Source: Oscillospiraceae bacterium
GTDB taxonomy: Bacteria > Bacillota > Clostridia > Oscillospirales > Oscillospiraceae
Direction of reading: 5' to 3'
NCBI GenBank assembly: GCA_009783555.1
Contig: WRDH01000013.1
Coordinates: 1 to 61,883 of the forward strand
DNA: 61,883 nt
In this document: one piece after another, positions 60,001 to 61,883 of the stretch
Position numbering within the stretch: the stretch's first letter is position 1
Layout of the letters: each line of letters starts with the position of its first letter
Made by a program: the position numbers and the translations under genes
The notes under the pieces: generated by a model
Seen by the model: the letters and a program-made list of their open reading frames with translations, nothing else
Database searches by the model: none
Told to the model about the DNA's origin: nothing

Positions 60001-60315
60001 GCTACAGCTATACTGATCGCATTGGGGATGAGCTTCCTGCTATTACTCCAGACTGCTAAAAGCGCCGCTATTTTGCGTGTGACGGGAATGTCCAAGGTCA
60101 GAGCGATTATTATTCTCATAGCGGAGCCGGTGTTGGTGTCACTGTCCGGTGCAGCTCTTGGCGTGATAGCCTTGGCAGCACTGAGTGCGGCGTTTGGAAT
60201 GCAGTTTGCGTTGGTGCTGAGCATGTACCTTGCCGCAGTGCTTGCCGGCGCAATAATCGGGGCATTCATAGTCTGCAACCGGATGCCAATCAGTATGTTG
60301 CAAGTTAAAGAGTAA
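57025..60315 (+). CDS. Large FtsX/MacB-type ABC permease, copy 1
   Basis: A 1096-residue permease with an N-terminal helix (about 14-35), a large extracytoplasmic domain (about 40-480), three helices (about 483-605), a cytoplasmic loop, another single helix (about 673-692), a second extracytoplasmic domain and a final three-helix bundle (about 985-1085). This is the duplicated FtsX arrangement of MacB/LolE-like or BceB-like transporters. GGAAAG lies upstream of the ATG. The dedicated ATPase gene follows after 112 bases and a homologous second permease starts after that. Role might be lipoprotein or peptide handling, or drug resistance; no sensor kinase is beside it. Confidence 0.87.
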   Translation: MRRNIFIKAMIRQPLRTVALMLLIGIAAFAFVLRTMEYVTVRAEFEALGELYRPIGVLQHPEWDFTYDVSKVADMFDASPDVRFSERRFDVQAFTHSAHLNNFGDGHTFDLYNADVAGMPQGVPREQLTTITDALFTAWVHGVWRDDEANEVFITVWAEEMFAGYPEHVHNTWFRLGDRYIGGMQLVYSLPEDGQASELLQQIENLKENELYTFRASYFASYNHWGMLNIPWHGPITNQLYLDAIIEPGTDLSKEIAFLNRNHRAVTLQTTEDMSALPIASSVDASGFRPDHLMLPGGDPPFSFRLGVGRPLNRYDHENANPVAVISQRFSIIRDVRLGDTITVEIPRRQEVYGYNHDLREMKVRAQPDEHEPYLVELEVVGIYVHHFRSLWGMRDTSCTGFIYVPASILPDDLELTVTAPGLEGDGVPIIWYSFVLADSRPESEQRFLEQYRPLVEEAGLELILLESGSRGFWLLADSIILTLTFNAAVFWLVLILTCAFVAFLYITQRRKDMAIQQALGFSKKRIVSHILVTAICFILPGIIIGGYLGWVYSTSTAEETLGGLSSIIEGYIPAVEPSPMLAVFLGLAVLVLMLGMILASILYLMSFPVLAQLQGRLKRVKRKSKTSGVVSPLIEGEDTVAGKAVLAPLPAFNLTPAPFERTKSKLRWIRRQIARSGVKTALCLLIAMLLVLSLGWLRETISRTEAEIDEMWDLAVIYGEIKAFSPFGVFEDRPLGDVIGRRTIDAVRDSGYAENFYVEAAHYRNFIVPPATDGSFPDNWGEKIGYNRSLPFTDPENADAMDMMFAVNDLDIFIENNVLNNTGTDRDFRIDFAEGFSTESFQYSDEDIETGTPVPVVLSSTIMDKQGLSLGDEAFLGFTIQSMFFVEGIPVIVIGSFSGQPVREAAEHAILLPISKFDHLMMGMGFYTTFTFTIKTDYNREIERIRELFTETDFMNLAEVELFMSTHELLTMVRIANQSLALLQLIYPIAVATAILIALGMSFLLLLQTAKSAAILRVTGMSKVRAIIILIAEPVLVSLSGAALGVIALAALSAAFGMQFALVLSMYLAAVLAGAIIGAFIVCNRMPISMLQVKE

Positions 60316-60323
60316 TTTGTCAG

Positions 60324-60407
60324 TTGTTGTCAGGGGGACGGTTCTCCTGACAAACTATGGTGAATTTTCATCAAAAGTTGTCACGAGAACCGTCCCCTTG
60401 ACAACAA
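60324..60407. repeat. Palindromic family A element
   Basis: TTGTTGTCAGGGGGACGG at 60324 and its inverse (GAGAACCGTCCCCTTGACAACAA part, ending 60407) flank 27 bases. It could form a very stable hairpin between the permease and ATPase genes and may terminate or stabilise the transcript. Confidence 0.8.
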
Positions 60408-60427
60408 CCTAATAAGGGGAGAGCAAT

Positions 60428-61111
60428 ATGTTAAAAATTGAAAATGTGTATTATCGCTACAAAACCGGCAGTGTCGATGTACTCAAGGATATCAGCGCAA
60501 GCTTTGAGACAGGACAGCTATACTCCATTATGGGTCCTTCCGGTATGGGGAAGACCACTCTGCTGTCCATTATAGCCGGTCTCGACAGACCGACTCATGG
60601 AGCGGTATATATAGACGGAGATAACTTAATGAGCATAGACCTCAATGAATATCGCCGTACCAAGGTTGCCATGATATTCCAACAATTCCATTTATTTCCT
60701 TTGTTAACGACACTCGAAAATACAAGCTACCTGATGGAGTCGAACGGTATCAAGCGAGAGGAAGCCGAAGCGAGGGCAAAGGAGCTTCTTGAGATCGTAG
60801 GCATAGGCGAAGACAAGCACAAGCGTTACCCCGCCAACCTCAGCGGCGGCGAACAACAGAGGGTGGCGATAGCCAGAGCACTGTCCAACGGTGCAAAACT
60901 GATACTTGCCGACGAGCCGACGGGAAATCTTGACGAGGAAAACAGTGAGGCTGTAATTGGCATACTGAAAAATCTTGCTCACAACGAAGGCTACTGCGTG
61001 ATAGTGGTAACGCACAACCCCGATGTAGCTGCCGCATCGGATGTTGTATTTAAGCTTTCCTACGGAGGGATTAAACAAGTTGGGGACGGTCCCTCTGTCC
61101 CGGACAGATGA
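60428..61111 (+). CDS. ABC transporter ATPase (LolD/MacB type)
   Basis: A 227-residue ATPase: Walker [14 protein letters not shown]-loop [10 protein letters not shown], signature [15 protein letters not shown], Walker [13 protein letters not shown] and H-loop VVTHNPD. This matches the LolD/FtsE group that serves FtsX-type permeases. AGGGGAGAG precedes the ATG. The last ten or so residues ([10 protein letters not shown]) and the stop are encoded by a family A repeat. Flanked by two homologous permeases, it may serve both. Confidence 0.92.
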   Translation: MLKIENVYYRYKTGSVDVLKDISASFETGQLYSIMGPSGMGKTTLLSIIAGLDRPTHGAVYIDGDNLMSIDLNEYRRTKVAMIFQQFHLFPLLTTLENTSYLMESNGIKREEAEARAKELLEIVGIGEDKHKRYPANLSGGEQQRVAIARALSNGAKLILADEPTGNLDEENSEAVIGILKNLAHNEGYCVIVVTHNPDVAAASDVVFKLSYGGIKQVGDGPSVPDR

Positions 61112-61120
61112 ACCGTCCCG
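61082..61120. repeat. Family A repeat pair at the ATPase 3' end
   Basis: GGGGACGGTCCCTCTG and GACAGATGAACCGTCCC are inverted copies. The ATPase stop (TGA at 61109-61111) is the TGA inside the GATGAACC word of the repeat. Confidence 0.75.
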
Positions 61121-61139
61121 TTAAGTTAGGACAACCTTC

Positions 61140-61883
61140 ATGAGAAGAAACATTTTTATAAAAGCGATGATAAGGCAGCCGCTGCGGACTGTGGCGTTGA
61201 TGCTTCTTATCGGTGTTGCCGCTTTTGCTTTTGTGCTTCGCACCATGGAGTACGTAACAGTTAGGGCGGAGTTTGAAGCACTGGGTGAGCTCTACCGCCC
61301 CATAGGTGTACTGCACCACCCGGAAGGGGATTTTACATATGATGTATCCGGGGTTGCCGACATGCTCGATGCAAGTCCGGATGTGAGATTTTCAGAGCGG
61401 CGTTTCGACGTTCGGGGTTTTACTCACAGTGCATTGCTTAGAAGCTTTGGGGAGCAAGCGGTTGACCTGTACAACGCAGATGTTTCAGGAATGCCGTGGG
61501 GCACTCCGCGCGAGGAGTTAACAACCATAACCGACGTGCTTTTCACGGCACAAGTGTTGCAGGTTGAAAAAAACAATCATGCTGACATGGTATTTATTTA
61601 CGTATGGATTGATGAAACATTTGCCGGATACCCCGAGCATACACATTTATTACGGCATATCAGGTTAGCCAGAGGGTTAGTAGCGAATATGCTGATTGTT
61701 TACCAAATACCTGAGGATGGTCAAGCATCAGAGCTTCTTGAGCAGGTCGAAAACCTTGTTATCGGCGAGACATACACATTTCGCGCGAGTTACTTTATAA
61801 GATTCAGCCCTTTCGGTAATCCCTTGATCGGAAGAAGCTTAGCCACCAATCTATATCTTTTTCTTGATGCGATAATCGAACCC
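61140..61883 (+). CDS. Large FtsX/MacB-type ABC permease, copy 2 (5' part)
   Basis: Open from the ATG at 61140 to the window edge (248 codons, no stop). The first 57 residues (MRRNIFIKAMIRQPLRTVAL and onward) are the same as those of the permease at 57025 except for one Ile/Val change. After that the two diverge in the extracytoplasmic domain, with indels and only patches such as SPDVRFSERRFDV and EDGQASELL shared. This is a tandem paralogue. Membrane anchor conserved and outer domain diverged suggests different ligands for the same ATPase. Confidence 0.88.
   Translation, partial: MRRNIFIKAMIRQPLRTVALMLLIGVAAFAFVLRTMEYVTVRAEFEALGELYRPIGVLHHPEGDFTYDVSGVADMLDASPDVRFSERRFDVRGFTHSALLRSFGEQAVDLYNADVSGMPWGTPREELTTITDVLFTAQVLQVEKNNHADMVFIYVWIDETFAGYPEHTHLLRHIRLARGLVANMLIVYQIPEDGQASELLEQVENLVIGETYTFRASYFIRFSPFGNPLIGRSLATNLYLFLDAIIEP

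Overview
The window looks like a chromosomal segment of a Gram-positive, low-to-moderate GC member of the Clostridia (inference). The grounds are strong GGAGG ribosome sites with several TTG starts, sigma-A type promoters, two energy-coupling factor (ECF) vitamin transporters, lipoprotein glycosidases, CsoR, EFR1-type ferredoxin, SdpI and CheW proteins, and formiminotetrahydrofolate genes. No rRNA, tRNA, CRISPR array or intact transposase of a classical insertion sequence was seen. The right edge cuts a gene.

Layout. 0-7 kb is a DNA-damage tolerance block: dinB, a YgjP-like metalloprotein, a small protein coupled to a second UmuC-like polymerase, and a divergent HTH-S24 (LexA-like) repressor followed by an SRAP gene. 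7-11.4 kb holds a retropepsin-like protease pair, an EFR1 flavodoxin/ferredoxin with a membrane partner and a divergent TetR, an FmdB zinc ribbon and a Cof hydrolase. 11.4-20 kb is a galactan locus: alcohol dehydrogenase, GH53 galactanase lipoprotein, MalG/MalF-type permeases, a DUF3048 protein and the sugar-binding lipoprotein with a strong promoter and operator-like inverted repeat. 20-24.4 kb has an SGNH hydrolase, nitroreductase, SdpI, GH5 glucanase, a CsoR-type copper sensor and a methyltransferase. 24.4-27.6 kb is an ecfA1-ecfA2-ecfT-S operon. 27.7-35.7 kb carries an orphan CheW, a ROK-SIS fusion, small enzymes, a DUF4143 ATPase, a decayed RelBE pair and a hipBA module with three operators. 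35.9-41.4 kb is one giant Ig-repeat surface protein. 41.6-47.6 kb has ftcD, a cyclodeaminase and a heterodimeric ABC exporter. 47.7-48.3 kb is an intact toxin-antitoxin pair. 48.2-55.5 kb has adenine deaminase, a purine-type permease, a second ECF transporter with fused ATPases, and N-formylglutamate amidohydrolase. 56-61.9 kb has an Rpn nuclease and a permease-ATPase-permease FtsX/MacB-type array with a tandemly duplicated permease.

The most striking property is the density of small dispersed repeats, in at least five families. Family A (core AGACAGGGGGACGGTTC and its inverse) sits at gene borders and has become coding: it supplies stop codons, a start codon with a Shine-Dalgarno-like stretch, and N- or C-terminal residues of several proteins. 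Family B forms 100-165 bp MITE-like elements with inverted GTCATTCTGCGCG ends. Family C (GCCCTCTT hairpins) lies directly before two start codons. Family D is a portable hairpin terminator. Family E is a 7-bp tandem repeat at operon junctions.

All protein functions are read from recognisable motifs in the translated sequence without database searches. Promoter, operator and terminator calls come from sequence pattern only.
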